Below, one piece after another: positions 18,234-29,424 of a stretch of 64,000 nt of DNA (position 1 is its first letter; every line of letters begins with the position of its first letter). The DNA comes from Blautia hydrogenotrophica DSM 10507 (GTDB lineage Bacteria > Bacillota > Clostridia > Lachnospirales > Lachnospiraceae). The stretch is from contig NZ_CP136423.1 in assembly GCF_034356035.1 (NCBI RefSeq), positions 1 to 64,000 on the forward strand. The letters are read 5' to 3'. Below the pieces are notes generated by a model. That model saw only the letters and a list, made by a program, of their open reading frames with translations, ran no database searches and had not been told where the DNA came from. The position numbers were made by a program, and so were the translations under genes.

Positions 18234-19664
18234 ATGCGGGAATTATATCATCAGTTAAAAAGTTATAGCAAAAAGGATTACTATCCCTTTCATATGCCGG
18301 GACATAAACGTAATCCTTTTTCTTTGGAAAAAAACATACCATGGGAAATGGATATCACAGAGATCGACGGTTTTGACAATTTGCATCATCCAGAAGGAAT
18401 TTTGGCGGAGGTTCAAAAAAATGCTGCAAAACTATATGGCGTTCGGGAGAGTTTTCTAAGTGTCAACGGTAGTACAGCAGCATTGCTGACGGCAGTTTCA
18501 GCGGCGATGGAGCCAGGGAAAAAGATACTGATGTCTAGAAATTGTCATAAGGCTGTATATCATGGAATTTACCTCAGAAATTTGATTCCAGTCTATCTAT
18601 ATCCAGAAGTATTCAGAGAGTATGAAATCAATGGGGGCGTCGATCCAGAGGAAGTGTCGAGAGCTTTGGATGAAGACAGAGATATAAAAGCTGTGTTAAT
18701 CACGTCGCCGACTTATGACGGTATTGTCTCTGATATAAAAAAAATCAGTGAGATTGTACACAGATATGGAATTCCTCTGATTGTGGATGAAGCTCATGGG
18801 GCACATTTTAGGTTTTCTGAATTTTTTCCAAATTCTGCTGTGGACGAAGGTGCAGATCTGGTTATTCAAAGTATGCACAAGACGCTTCCGGCATTGACTC
18901 AGACAGCACTTTTGCACAGATGCAGTGACAGGGTAGAAAGAGACCGTCTGCAAAGATTTATGGGAATCTATCAAAGCAGCAGTCCGTCCTATTTATTAAT
19001 GGCCAGTATTGACTGGTGCGTAGGATTTCTGGCGGAAGAGGCGGCTTTGTATTGGGAGGCTTATGTCCAGCTTCTGAAAAGTACGAGAGCAGATTTAAAA
19101 AAATTAAAAAATATACGTCTCGTAGGAGAAGAACTGATAGGAAAAAAAAATGTGAAGGATGTGGATTTGTCTAAGCTTCTTTTTTGTCTCCCAGAAGGAA
19201 TAGGAAATGGACACTGGCTGAATCACAAACTGAGAGAAGACTACCATTTGGAGATGGAGATGGAAGCGGAGAGATACGTGTTAGGAATCTCTTCTGTATG
19301 TGACAGTCAGAATGGAATGAGACGGCTGATAAAAGCTATGGGTGAGATAGATGCTCAGGTTCCGTCAGAAAAACGAAGAGAATGGGAAAAAAGATTCGTT
19401 ATAGATAAAGAGGATATGCCTGTGCAGAAAATTACTATTGCAGAAGCTTTGGAAAAATCCACAAAGAAAGTTCTTTTAAATCAGAGCGAGGGAGAAATAT
19501 CTGCGGAATTTGTTTATCTCTACCCGCCTGGAATTCCTCTGCTTACGCCAGGGGAAAAGATATCTAAAAGCCTTTTGAGGGCTTTGGACAGATATAGGAA
19601 ACAGGGAATTGAGATCCAAGGATTGGCGGACTTAGAGGGAAAATGGATAAAAACAGTGGTATGA
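18234..19664 (+). CDS. Orn/Lys/Arg decarboxylase family PLP enzyme (YaaO-like)
   Basis: This is a fold-type I PLP enzyme of the short arginine/lysine/ornithine decarboxylase family (YaaO/SpeA of Bacillus). YPFHMPGHKRNP is at the N-terminus, DEAHGAHF is the cofactor-holding Asp motif, and SMHKTLPALTQ holds the Schiff-base Lys. The C-terminal domain has YPPGIPLLTPGE. The length of 476 is typical. The ATG lies 1 nt after the regulator stop. In B. subtilis yaaO precedes tmk and holB, and here a nucleotide-kinase-like gene and holB also follow. Which amino acid is decarboxylated cannot be decided. Confidence 0.92.
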   Translation: MRELYHQLKSYSKKDYYPFHMPGHKRNPFSLEKNIPWEMDITEIDGFDNLHHPEGILAEVQKNAAKLYGVRESFLSVNGSTAALLTAVSAAMEPGKKILMSRNCHKAVYHGIYLRNLIPVYLYPEVFREYEINGGVDPEEVSRALDEDRDIKAVLITSPTYDGIVSDIKKISEIVHRYGIPLIVDEAHGAHFRFSEFFPNSAVDEGADLVIQSMHKTLPALTQTALLHRCSDRVERDRLQRFMGIYQSSSPSYLLMASIDWCVGFLAEEAALYWEAYVQLLKSTRADLKKLKNIRLVGEELIGKKNVKDVDLSKLLFCLPEGIGNGHWLNHKLREDYHLEMEMEAERYVLGISSVCDSQNGMRRLIKAMGEIDAQVPSEKRREWEKRFVIDKEDMPVQKITIAEALEKSTKKVLLNQSEGEISAEFVYLYPPGIPLLTPGEKISKSLLRALDRYRKQGIEIQGLADLEGKWIKTVV

Positions 19665-19682
19665 GGAGTAAGTTGGGAGAAA

Positions 19683-20306
19683 ATGGGAAGAATTTTCTAT
19701 ATCATGGGAAAAAGCGCATCGGGGAAAGACAAAATTTATAAGTCTCTTTTGGAAAAGACAGATTTGAAGCTTCATCGCCTGATTTTATACACAACGAGGC
19801 CTATTCGATGTGGAGAAGTAAATGGAAATGAGTACTTCTTTGTGGACAATGCTTATTTTGAGAAGATGCTTTTAGAAGGAAAAATTATTGAGTACCGTTC
19901 CTACGAAACTGTGCATGGAAAATGGACGTATTTTACAGGGGATGATGAGCAGTTGGATTTGAAGCATTGGAACTATCTGGGAATAGGGACGCTGGAGTCT
20001 TATAAAAAGCTGAAAGATTATTTTGGCCAGGATAAAATTTGTCCAATCTATATAGAGGTCGAGGACGGAGAGAGATTGTCCAGAGCTCTGATTCGTGAAG
20101 GAAAACAGAAAATTCCTCAGTATGCGGAGATGTGTAGACGTTTTTTGGCCGACTGTGAAGACTTTTCAGAGGAAAAGCTACAGAAAGTTCAGATCGACAG
20201 ACGGTTCGAGAATGACGATCTCTCTCTTTGTATTGGAGAGATTGAGGATTATATCAGATTAGAAATGAACGGTGTGAACAGTGATGAAAATAGAACTTTA
20301 AATTAA
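19683..20306 (+). CDS. guanylate kinase-like protein
   Basis: Walker A GKSASGKD is at residues 9-16, followed by TTRPIRCGEVNGNEYFFV. The latter closely matches the GMP-binding signature of guanylate kinases (TTRxxRxGExxGxdYxFv). The C-terminal half diverges. It could be a true guanylate kinase or a paralogue with another role. It occupies the position of tmk in the Bacillus yaaO-tmk-holB cluster. Confidence 0.85.
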   Translation: MGRIFYIMGKSASGKDKIYKSLLEKTDLKLHRLILYTTRPIRCGEVNGNEYFFVDNAYFEKMLLEGKIIEYRSYETVHGKWTYFTGDDEQLDLKHWNYLGIGTLESYKKLKDYFGQDKICPIYIEVEDGERLSRALIREGKQKIPQYAEMCRRFLADCEDFSEEKLQKVQIDRRFENDDLSLCIGEIEDYIRLEMNGVNSDENRTLN

Positions 20307-20363
20307 ATGTTATTTGTGTTAACATAAATATAAAAATGACACATGATCAGGGAGGTGATTTTT

Positions 20364-21353
20364 GTGAGCGGTTTTGATTCAATTATTGGTCATGAAGATG
20401 TAGTGGAACATCTGAAAAACGCCATAGAGACAGGAAAAGTATCCCATTCTTATATATTCTATGGAGATAAGGGTGCAGGCAAGAAATTAATGGCATCTAC
20501 ATTTGCCATGGCGCTTCAATGTGAAAAAGATGGATTTGAACCTTGTCAGACTTGTGATTCGTGTAAAAAAGCACTGGGCAAAAATCATCCAGATATCATT
20601 CAAGTGACCCATGAAAAGCCTAATTCCATAAGTATTGATGAAATACGTCAGCAGTTGATTTTGGATGTCGATATAAAACCTTATAACAGTGAATATAAGA
20701 TTTATATTATTCCAGAGGCAGATAAGATGACGCCACAGGCACAGAATGCCTTGCTGAAGACTATCGAAGAGCCACCAAGCTATGCGGTGATTATACTCTT
20801 AACAGAAAACGTTGATGGGCTTTTACCGACGATTCAATCCAGATGTATACGTTTGGATATGAAGGTAGTGGATGATGCGCTTGTGAAGGACTATCTGATG
20901 GAACATCTTCAGGTACCGGATTATCAGGCGGAGGTGGATGCATCGTACGCCCAGGGAAGTATAGGGAAGGCAAAAGAAGCGGCTACCTCAGAAGACTTTG
21001 CGAAGATGACTGAGAATGTGCTGCACATTTTAAAAAATGTAAATCGCATGGAAGTCTTTGAGTTGGTGGATGCGATCAAAGAGATTTCTCAGGACAAACA
21101 AAATGTCAATGACTATTTGGATATGATGATGTTTTGGTTTAGAGATGTGCTGATGTTTAAGGCTACCAGAGAGATTGACAATCTGGTATTTAAACAGGAA
21201 ATTAATTATATTAGGGAACAGGCAAGTGAGAGGTCCTATGAGGGATTGGAAAAAATTTTGGAAGCCTTAGAGAAGACCAAGACCCGTCTGAGAGCGAATG
21301 TCAATTTCGATCTTGCTATGGAATTGCTGTTCCTGACAATCAGGGAGAAATGA
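20364..21353 (+). CDS. holB: DNA polymerase III delta-prime subunit
   Basis: HolB is part of the clamp loader. The N-terminal region has the modified Walker A GDKGAGKKLMAS, four zinc-ligand cysteines in CQTCDSCKKALG preceded by another Cys, and EADKMTPQAQNALLKTIEEPP. The open frame begins at ATG 20343, but the SD GGGAGGTGAT at about 20350-20359 lies after it and 4 nt before GTG 20364. The protein therefore starts MSGFDSIIGHED, 329 residues. It is followed 1 nt later by ricT. Confidence 0.95.
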   Translation: MSGFDSIIGHEDVVEHLKNAIETGKVSHSYIFYGDKGAGKKLMASTFAMALQCEKDGFEPCQTCDSCKKALGKNHPDIIQVTHEKPNSISIDEIRQQLILDVDIKPYNSEYKIYIIPEADKMTPQAQNALLKTIEEPPSYAVIILLTENVDGLLPTIQSRCIRLDMKVVDDALVKDYLMEHLQVPDYQAEVDASYAQGSIGKAKEAATSEDFAKMTENVLHILKNVNRMEVFELVDAIKEISQDKQNVNDYLDMMMFWFRDVLMFKATREIDNLVFKQEINYIREQASERSYEGLEKILEALEKTKTRLRANVNFDLAMELLFLTIREK

Positions 21354-21354
21354 C

Positions 21355-22251
21355 ATGATAAGAGTTGTTGGTGTTCGATTTCGAAACGTGGGAAAAATAT
21401 ATTATTTCAGCCCCAAGAACCTGCAAATTGAAGCAGACGATCACGTAATTGTGGAGACAGCTAGAGGAGTGGAGTACGGAAAGGTAGTTCTGGCTCCTAG
21501 AGATGTGGAAGATGAAAAAGTGATTCAGCCTTTGAAAGAGGTAATCCGCATTGCAACGCCGAAGGACGATGAGAGAGAAGAACAGAACCGAAAAAAGGAA
21601 AAAGAAGCGTTTCGGATATGTTTGAAGAAAATACAGGAGCATGGCTTAGCCATGAAATTGATCGATGCGGAGTATACTTTTGACAACAATAAAGTATTGT
21701 TCTATTTTACCGCAGACGGAAGAATTGATTTTCGGCAGTTAGTTAAGGATTTGGCTTCCATTTTTAAGACCCGGATTGAGCTTCGCCAGATCGGTGTAAG
21801 GGATGAGACGAAAATTTTGGGAGGAATGGGAATCTGTGGCAGGGAGCTTTGTTGTCACACATATTTGTCAGAGTTTGTTCCTGTTTCTATTAAGATGGCA
21901 AAGGAGCAGAATTTATCTCTGAATCAGACGAAGATATCGGGAGTCTGCGGGCGATTGATGTGCTGTCTGAAAAACGAACAAGAGACTTATGAGGAGCTGA
22001 ATAAAAAGCTTCCGGCTATTGGAGATGTTGTCACGACTCCTGAGGGACTGCAGGGAAATGTACACAGTGTGAATGTGCTTCGTCAACAAGTAAAGGTAGT
22101 CGTAGATATTAACGATGAGAAAGAAATTCGGGAATATAAGGCGGAAGAATTGAAATTCCGTCCACGTAAGAAAAAAGTAAAGCTGACAGAACAAGAGCTG
22201 AGAGAACTGAAAGCCCTAGAAGATGAGGGAGGAAAATCCAAGTTAGAATGA
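21355..22251 (+). CDS. ricT: PSP1-domain protein RicT (YaaT)
   Basis: RicT belongs to the PSP1 family. In B. subtilis it works with RicA and RicF in a complex carrying Fe-S clusters that promotes RNase Y-dependent RNA maturation and affects sporulation and competence. Conserved cysteines are visible in GGMGICGRELCCHTYLSEF and GVCGRLMCCLKNE. The length of 298 is normal. The C-terminus is charged. The start lies 1 nt after the holB stop and the end overlaps the next gene by 4 nt. Confidence 0.95.
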   Translation: MIRVVGVRFRNVGKIYYFSPKNLQIEADDHVIVETARGVEYGKVVLAPRDVEDEKVIQPLKEVIRIATPKDDEREEQNRKKEKEAFRICLKKIQEHGLAMKLIDAEYTFDNNKVLFYFTADGRIDFRQLVKDLASIFKTRIELRQIGVRDETKILGGMGICGRELCCHTYLSEFVPVSIKMAKEQNLSLNQTKISGVCGRLMCCLKNEQETYEELNKKLPAIGDVVTTPEGLQGNVHSVNVLRQQVKVVVDINDEKEIREYKAEELKFRPRKKKVKLTEQELRELKALEDEGGKSKLE

Positions 22252-22985
22252 GAGATGTATTGTTGGAAGGAGAACGCCTGGACGATCTTCAAAATGGATA
22301 TTGTCTGATACAGGACCCGCAGAAGTTTTGTTTTGGAATGGACGCAGTTCTGTTGTCTGGTTTTGCAAGAGTAAGGCCGGAAGAAAAAGTGTTGGATATG
22401 TGCTGCGGGACAGGAATCATACCGATTTTGCTGAGAGCAAAAACAGAAGGTAGAGACTTTACTGGCTTGGAGATACAGGAAATGTGTGCTGATATGGCCA
22501 GGCGAAGTGTTTCTTACAATCATCTGGAAAAAGAAATTCGGATTGTAACAGGAGATGTGAAAGAAGCTTCTGCCATTTTTGGCAGGGCTTCTTTTGACGT
22601 AGTTACCTGTAATCCGCCTTATATGATAGGACAGCATGGCTTAGTCAATCCCCATATGCCAAAAGCAATTGCGCGCCATGAAGTTTTATGTACTTTGGAG
22701 GATGTGGTAAGCCAGGCGGCCAATGTATTAAAATCAAAGGGCAGATTTTATCTGGTACACCGGCCGTTTCGCCTGACTGAGATATTGGGAACGCTTCATG
22801 AGCATAAGTTAGAGCCGAAAAGAATGCGCCTGGTCTATCCTTATGTGGACAGGGAGCCTAATATGGTGCTGATTGAAGCGCTGTACGGAGGAAGGTCCAG
22901 AATTACCGTGGAGAAACCGTTAATCGTATATGAAAAACCGGGTGTGTATACCCGTGAAATACTCGAAACCTATGGAATGGGCTAG
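22248..22985 (+). CDS. tRNA1(Val) A37 N6-methyltransferase-like protein
   Basis: This is a SAM-dependent methyltransferase of the TrmN6/YabB type. The SAM-binding loop is DMCCGTGIIP and the catalytic motif TCNPPYM is the N6-adenine NPPY type. The length of 245 fits. The 4-nt overlap with ricT and the neighbouring rsmI match the Bacillus holB-yaaT-yabB-rsmI cluster. The tRNA target is inferred from the family. Confidence 0.92.
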   Translation: MRDVLLEGERLDDLQNGYCLIQDPQKFCFGMDAVLLSGFARVRPEEKVLDMCCGTGIIPILLRAKTEGRDFTGLEIQEMCADMARRSVSYNHLEKEIRIVTGDVKEASAIFGRASFDVVTCNPPYMIGQHGLVNPHMPKAIARHEVLCTLEDVVSQAANVLKSKGRFYLVHRPFRLTEILGTLHEHKLEPKRMRLVYPYVDREPNMVLIEALYGGRSRITVEKPLIVYEKPGVYTREILETYGMG

Positions 22986-23006
22986 AGTTTTGGAAAGGAG
23001 CGTAAG

Positions 23007-23849
23007 ATGAGCGGAAAATTATATCTGTGCGCGACACCCATTGGAAATCTGGAGGATATCACCTTTCGGGTATTGAGAACATTAAAAGAAGTGGATTTGA
23101 TTGCCGCGGAAGATACGAGAAACAGCATAAAGCTCTTGAATCATTTTCAGATTTCAACACCTATGACCAGTTATCACGAGTACAATAAAATTGAGAAAGG
23201 CCGAAAGCTCGTAGAAAAGCTATTGAGCGGAAAAAACATTGCGCTGATTACGGATGCAGGGACGCCGGGAATATCAGACCCGGGAGAAGAACTGGTAGAC
23301 ATGTGTTATCAGGAAGAAATAGAAGTCACCTCTCTGCCAGGTCCGGTAGCTTGTATCACAGCTTTGACTATGTCAGGACTTCCGACCCGTAGGTTTGCAT
23401 TTGAGGCATTTCTGCCCGCAGATAAAAAAGAACGGAAAAAGGTGTTGGATGAATTGATTCAAGAGACGCGGACCATTGTTTTGTATGAGGCACCCCATCG
23501 ACTGATAAAAACGCTGAAAGAGCTTAGGGAGTTTCTTGGAGACCGCAGGGCAACTCTGTGCAGAGAAATCACGAAAAAACATGAGACAGCTTTTGTGTCC
23601 AGTTTAGATGGACTGCTTGAATATTACCAGACTCAGGAACCAAAGGGAGAATGTGTTTTAGTGATCGAGGGAAAAAGCCAAGCAGAGAAGGAAGAAGAAA
23701 GTCGTAAGGAATGGATGAAAATGACTTTGGAAGAACACATGAAATATTACGAAGAACAGGGAATGGAGAGAAAGAACGCCATGAAACAGGTGGCGAAGGA
23801 TCGGGGAACTACCAAAAGAGAAATTTATCAGAAACTGCTCACAGATTAA
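23007..23849 (+). CDS. rsmI: 16S rRNA (cytidine1402-2'-O)-methyltransferase
   Basis: RsmI methylates the ribose of C1402 in the decoding centre. Family marks are LYLCATPIGNLEDITFRVLR at the N-terminus, EDTRNS, DAGTPGISDPG and the tetrapyrrole-methylase fold through LPGPVA. The length of 280 is normal. RBS AAAGGAG lies before the ATG at 23007. The last codons form the left arm of the terminator. Confidence 0.97.
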   Translation: MSGKLYLCATPIGNLEDITFRVLRTLKEVDLIAAEDTRNSIKLLNHFQISTPMTSYHEYNKIEKGRKLVEKLLSGKNIALITDAGTPGISDPGEELVDMCYQEEIEVTSLPGPVACITALTMSGLPTRRFAFEAFLPADKKERKKVLDELIQETRTIVLYEAPHRLIKTLKELREFLGDRRATLCREITKKHETAFVSSLDGLLEYYQTQEPKGECVLVIEGKSQAEKEEESRKEWMKMTLEEHMKYYEEQGMERKNAMKQVAKDRGTTKREIYQKLLTD

Positions 23850-23870
23850 ATTCTGTGGGCAGTTTTCTGT
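23832..23870 (+). terminator. intrinsic terminator overlapping the rsmI 3' end
   Basis: AAACTGCTCACAGA (23832-23845) pairs with TCTGTGGGCAGTTT (23852-23865), with one G-T pair, followed by TCTGTTAT. The rsmI stop codon is in the left part of the hairpin. It ends the holB-rsmI operon. Confidence 0.8.
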
Positions 23871-23914
23871 TATAGGAAATGATTTGCTAAGGATGTGCAC
23901 GTTTTAGGGGTAGA

Positions 23915-24120
23915 AACAGTTCAGCCAACGCCATTCGTAAAATCGTACTGCGTATTTATTGTGGCTGACGCCACCATTTTGCTCATGAAAAGGCGCTTAG
24001 TTCATACAAATGTTCTCTCACAAAAACATACAAGTATGTTTTATGCTTCCCGTACACTGTATGGATGAACTGTTGTTGCTGTCCACTCACCTGCGGTTCG
24101 TGATGCACGCAAACTGTTAC
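23915..24120. repeat. dispersed intergenic repeat, family R2, copy 2
   Basis: The left 85 bases match 4107-4189 (reverse orientation). The right part, from about 24080 (CTGTCCACTCACCTGCGG), resembles 47719-47785. Inside is a perfect hairpin, AAAACATAC-AA-GTATGTTTT (24023-24042). AACAGTTCA near 23916 and TGAACTGTT near 24066 form an inverted pair. No open frame is present. Confidence 0.65.
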
Positions 24121-24130
24121 AGAAGCCAAA

Positions 24131-24179
24131 TAGTATATCGTAAAATAGCTGGAAAATCAAGTGATTTTATGATATACTA
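24131..24179. repeat. AT-rich hairpin downstream of the R2 repeat
   Basis: TAGTATATCGTAAAAT (24131-24146) and ATTTTATGATATACTA (24164-24179) pair at 15 of 16 positions, the other being a G-T. It may be part of the repeat or an independent hairpin. TATACT and TAGTATA nearby form another small palindrome. Confidence 0.55.
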
Positions 24180-24224
24180 GATTAGTATAAGTGTGTCTAG
24201 TTATTATTCAATATTGACCACAAA

Positions 24225-24321
24225 CCCTCGGTTTACAAGAGCAGCACAGATATTGTTTTGAAGGAAATCAGATGCAACCAATTGTTTTTCCAGGGCACTG
24301 TGTGTTCTTGTAAATTGAGGG
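24225..24321 (+). ncRNA. candidate structured leader RNA upstream of gyrB
   Basis: CCCTCGGTTTACAAGA (24225-24240) pairs fully with TCTTGTAAATTGAGGG (24306-24321), including two G-U pairs. Pairing then continues inward through CACAG/CTGTG with one bulged G. This gives a rod of about 24 bp closing a 47-nt apical region that can form a further GGAAA/TTTCC helix. It ends 48 nt before the gyrB SD. I do not recognise a known class; it is not the SRP RNA motif. Confidence 0.45.
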
Positions 24322-24353
24322 ACTTCGTTGGCACTTGTGGAGTTGGATGATAG

Positions 24354-26309
<1,956 letters not shown>

Positions 26310-26346
26310 CCAGACGAACTGAAGCTCAGTTAGCAGGAGGAAGATA

Positions 26347-28851
26347 ATGGAAGACAATATTTTTGACAAAGTCCATGATGTTGATCTGAAGAAGACCATG
26401 GAGACTTCTTATATCGATTACGCGATGAGTGTAATTGCTGCCCGTGCGCTGCCCGATGTAAGAGATGGATTAAAACCAGTACAGAGAAGAGTTCTGTACT
26501 CAATGATAGAATTGAACAATGGTCCTGACAAACCGCACAGAAAATGCGCGCGTATTGTCGGAGATACCATGGGTAAATACCATCCCCATGGGGACAGTTC
26601 CATCTATGGAGCACTGGTAAATATGGCCCAAGAGTGGTCTACGAGATATCCTCTGGTGGATGGACATGGAAATTTTGGCTCTGTGGACGGAGATGGAGCG
26701 GCTGCTATGCGTTACACAGAGGCACGTCTGAGTAAAATTTCTATGGAAATGTTGGCGGACATCAATAAGAATACAGTTGATTTTGTCCCCAACTTTGACG
26801 AGACTGAGAGAGAACCGGTGGTTCTGCCCTCGCGCTATCCTAATTTGCTGGTGAATGGAACTTCCGGTATTGCAGTGGGAATGGCTACAAATATTCCACC
26901 TCACAATCTAAAAGAAGTGATCGACGGAGTAGTAAAAATTATTGATAATATCATCGAGGAGGACAGAGATACCAGCCTGGAAGAAATTCTCCAAGTGATA
27001 AAAGGGCCTGATTTTCCGACAGGGGCTACGATACTGGGTACTCACGGAATTGAGGAGGCATACCGCACAGGAAGAGGAAAAATCCGTGTTCGGGCAGTGA
27101 CAGATATTGAGAGCCTGCCCAATGGAAAGAGCCGTATTATAGTCACAGAGCTTCCATACTTGGTAAACAAAGCACGTCTAATCGAAAAAATTGCCGAGCT
27201 GGTAAGAGATAAAAAGGTTGAAGGGATTACAGATCTTAATGACCATTCTAACCGGGAAGGTATGAGAATATGCATTGATCTGAAAAAAGATGCCAATGCC
27301 AATGTAGTTTTAAATCAATTATATAAACATACGCAGCTTCAAGATACCTTTGGAGTGATTATGCTGGCGCTGATTAATAATCAGCCAAAGATTATGAATC
27401 TCTTAGAGATGTTGAAGCATTATCTGGCGCATCAGGAAGAGGTTGTTACCAGGAGAACGCAGTATGAACTGAACAAAGCGCAGGAGAGAGCACATATCTT
27501 AGAAGGACTTTTAAAGGCATTGGATAATATTGATGAGGTAATTCGTATTATCCGAGGGGCCAGAACTCCTCAAACGGCAAAAGAGCAATTGATGGAGAGG
27601 TTTGGATTAACGGAGGTTCAAGCTCAGGCAATCATTGATATGCGATTGAGAGCGCTGACAGGTCTGGAAAGAGAGAAACTGGAAGCAGAATATGCGGAGT
27701 TAATGGAAAAGATTCGAAAATATAAAGCAATTTTGGCCGATAGAAATTTGCTGTTAAGAGTTGTGCGCGAAGAGATTCTGCTGATTTCAGAAAAGTATGG
27801 AGATGACAGGAGGACACAGATCGGATTTGATGAGTTTGATATTTCCATGGAAGATCTGATACCAAAACAGAACACGGTTATTACTATGACTAAATTAGGG
27901 TATATCAAGAGAATGACCGTAGATAATTTCCGCAGCCAGAATCGAGGCGGAAAAGGGATTAAAGGAATGCAGACCATCGAGAACGATTATATTGAAGAAC
28001 TCTTGATGACTACCACTCATCATTATCTGATGTTTTTTACAAACACAGGAAAAGTCTATCGTTTGAAAGCCTATGAGATTCCAGAGGCTGGACGTACGGC
28101 CAGGGGAACTGCGATCATCAATCTTCTTCAGCTTGCGCCAGGAGAAAAGATCACAGCAGTAATTCCGCTCAACAAGTTTGAAGAGGGAAAATATTTGATG
28201 ATGGTCACCAAGAAAGGGTTAGTGAAACGGACTCCTATTTTGGATTATGAACATGTACGGAAGACAGGATTAGCCGCGATTGTGCTAAGAGATGAAGATG
28301 AGCTGATAGAGGTAAAATATACGGATAACAAGAAACATATTATATTGGTTACGAAAGAAGGCATGTGTATCCGATTTAAAGAAAATGATGTCAGAAGCAC
28401 AGGAAGAGTGTCCATGGGAGTAAGAGGTATGAATCTGTCAGACAGCGACGAAGTTGTAGGTATGCAGCTAGATACGCAAGGGGATTGTCTGCTGTTTGTA
28501 TCAGAAAAAGGAATGGGAAAGAGAACATCTATAAGCGAGTTTACCTGTCAGAACCGTGGTGGAAAAGGAGTGAAGTGTTATAAAATCACTGAGAAGACTG
28601 GAAATGTGATTGGTGTCAAGGCAGTGAATGAAGAAAATGAGGTGATGATGATTACTACAGAGGGAATCATCATACGCCTTCAGTGTTCAGACATTTCAAT
28701 GCTGGGAAGAATTACTTCAGGTGTAAAATTAATTAATCTGGATGAAGGGGTAAAGGTCGCCAGTGTTGCAAAAGTAAGAGAAAAAGTAGAGGAAAGTGCA
28801 CAGGTATTAACAAGTAATTTGTCGCAAGAGAGTACAAAAGGGGAAGAATAG
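26347..28851 (+). CDS. gyrA: DNA gyrase subunit A
   Basis: GyrA carries out DNA cleavage and religation; the catalytic Tyr is in [11 protein letters not shown]. The length of 834 includes the C-terminal beta-pinwheel with a GyrA box [10 protein letters not shown] and a second [10 protein letters not shown]. In the quinolone-resistance region [10 protein letters not shown], Ser84 matches E. coli Ser83, and Gly88 is where E. coli has Asp87. The start follows GGAGGAAGATA. Confidence 0.98.
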   Translation: MEDNIFDKVHDVDLKKTMETSYIDYAMSVIAARALPDVRDGLKPVQRRVLYSMIELNNGPDKPHRKCARIVGDTMGKYHPHGDSSIYGALVNMAQEWSTRYPLVDGHGNFGSVDGDGAAAMRYTEARLSKISMEMLADINKNTVDFVPNFDETEREPVVLPSRYPNLLVNGTSGIAVGMATNIPPHNLKEVIDGVVKIIDNIIEEDRDTSLEEILQVIKGPDFPTGATILGTHGIEEAYRTGRGKIRVRAVTDIESLPNGKSRIIVTELPYLVNKARLIEKIAELVRDKKVEGITDLNDHSNREGMRICIDLKKDANANVVLNQLYKHTQLQDTFGVIMLALINNQPKIMNLLEMLKHYLAHQEEVVTRRTQYELNKAQERAHILEGLLKALDNIDEVIRIIRGARTPQTAKEQLMERFGLTEVQAQAIIDMRLRALTGLEREKLEAEYAELMEKIRKYKAILADRNLLLRVVREEILLISEKYGDDRRTQIGFDEFDISMEDLIPKQNTVITMTKLGYIKRMTVDNFRSQNRGGKGIKGMQTIENDYIEELLMTTTHHYLMFFTNTGKVYRLKAYEIPEAGRTARGTAIINLLQLAPGEKITAVIPLNKFEEGKYLMMVTKKGLVKRTPILDYEHVRKTGLAAIVLRDEDELIEVKYTDNKKHIILVTKEGMCIRFKENDVRSTGRVSMGVRGMNLSDSDEVVGMQLDTQGDCLLFVSEKGMGKRTSISEFTCQNRGGKGVKCYKITEKTGNVIGVKAVNEENEVMMITTEGIIIRLQCSDISMLGRITSGVKLINLDEGVKVASVAKVREKVEESAQVLTSNLSQESTKGEE

Positions 28852-28856
28852 TTATT

Positions 28857-29402
28857 ATGAAAAAGGGAGTTCGTTTACTTTTAGTATGCTTAATGTTTAT
28901 AGTGGTCGCCAGCGGCTGTGGGGTTAGTCACAAATCGCCGGAAGGAGTGGTGAAATCTCTGATCAAAGCCTATGACAAAGAAAAAGAAAAGACAATCTTG
29001 GAGTGCTATGGAATTGATGAAAAAGCAGATAAAACTACGCAGGCGGAGATTGATGGGACCATAAAATATTTTAAAGCACATGATGCAAAAAGTATCGAAG
29101 TGATTAAATGCGACACAATAAAAGAATACAAAAAATATGCATTGGTATATGTATATTATGAGCTAAATCTTGGAAATAAGAAAGCGTATCCTTGTATTTC
29201 AACGTATATGACCAGAAAGAAAGATGGGAAATATTATATAATGCCTTCTGATGATATCACTGAGAAAATGAGTCGACAGGCGGCGACCGACTATGCTGCT
29301 TTTATGAACACAGATGTATATAAAGACTACACGAAAGCTTATGAGGTGTTTATAAAGAAAAATCCAGGATACGAGGATAAAATAAGCAGTAAGTTATTAT
29401 AA
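28857..29402 (+). CDS. hypothetical lipoprotein
   Basis: The N-terminus is a lipoprotein signal: MKKG, a hydrophobic core and the lipobox VASGC, giving a lipid-anchored protein after cleavage before the Cys. The mature 160 residues (SPEGVVKSLIKAYDKEKEKTI) look like a small cystatin/NTF2-type fold such as DUF4878, but this is only resemblance. It starts 5 nt after gyrA and is probably co-transcribed with it. The function is unknown. Confidence 0.85.
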   Translation: MKKGVRLLLVCLMFIVVASGCGVSHKSPEGVVKSLIKAYDKEKEKTILECYGIDEKADKTTQAEIDGTIKYFKAHDAKSIEVIKCDTIKEYKKYALVYVYYELNLGNKKAYPCISTYMTRKKDGKYYIMPSDDITEKMSRQAATDYAAFMNTDVYKDYTKAYEVFIKKNPGYEDKISSKLL

Positions 29403-29424
29403 AAAATTCTGCAAAGCATTTACA

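Noticed and set aside
24214..24219. TTGACC as a -35 for gyrB
   Set aside because: No -10-like hexamer occurs 16-18 bp downstream; that region is the hairpin arm.
24225..24321. Structured region upstream of gyrB as the SRP RNA gene
   Set aside because: A GAAGGAA stretch is present, but the conserved domain IV context (GGAAGGAAGCA with CAGG) is not.
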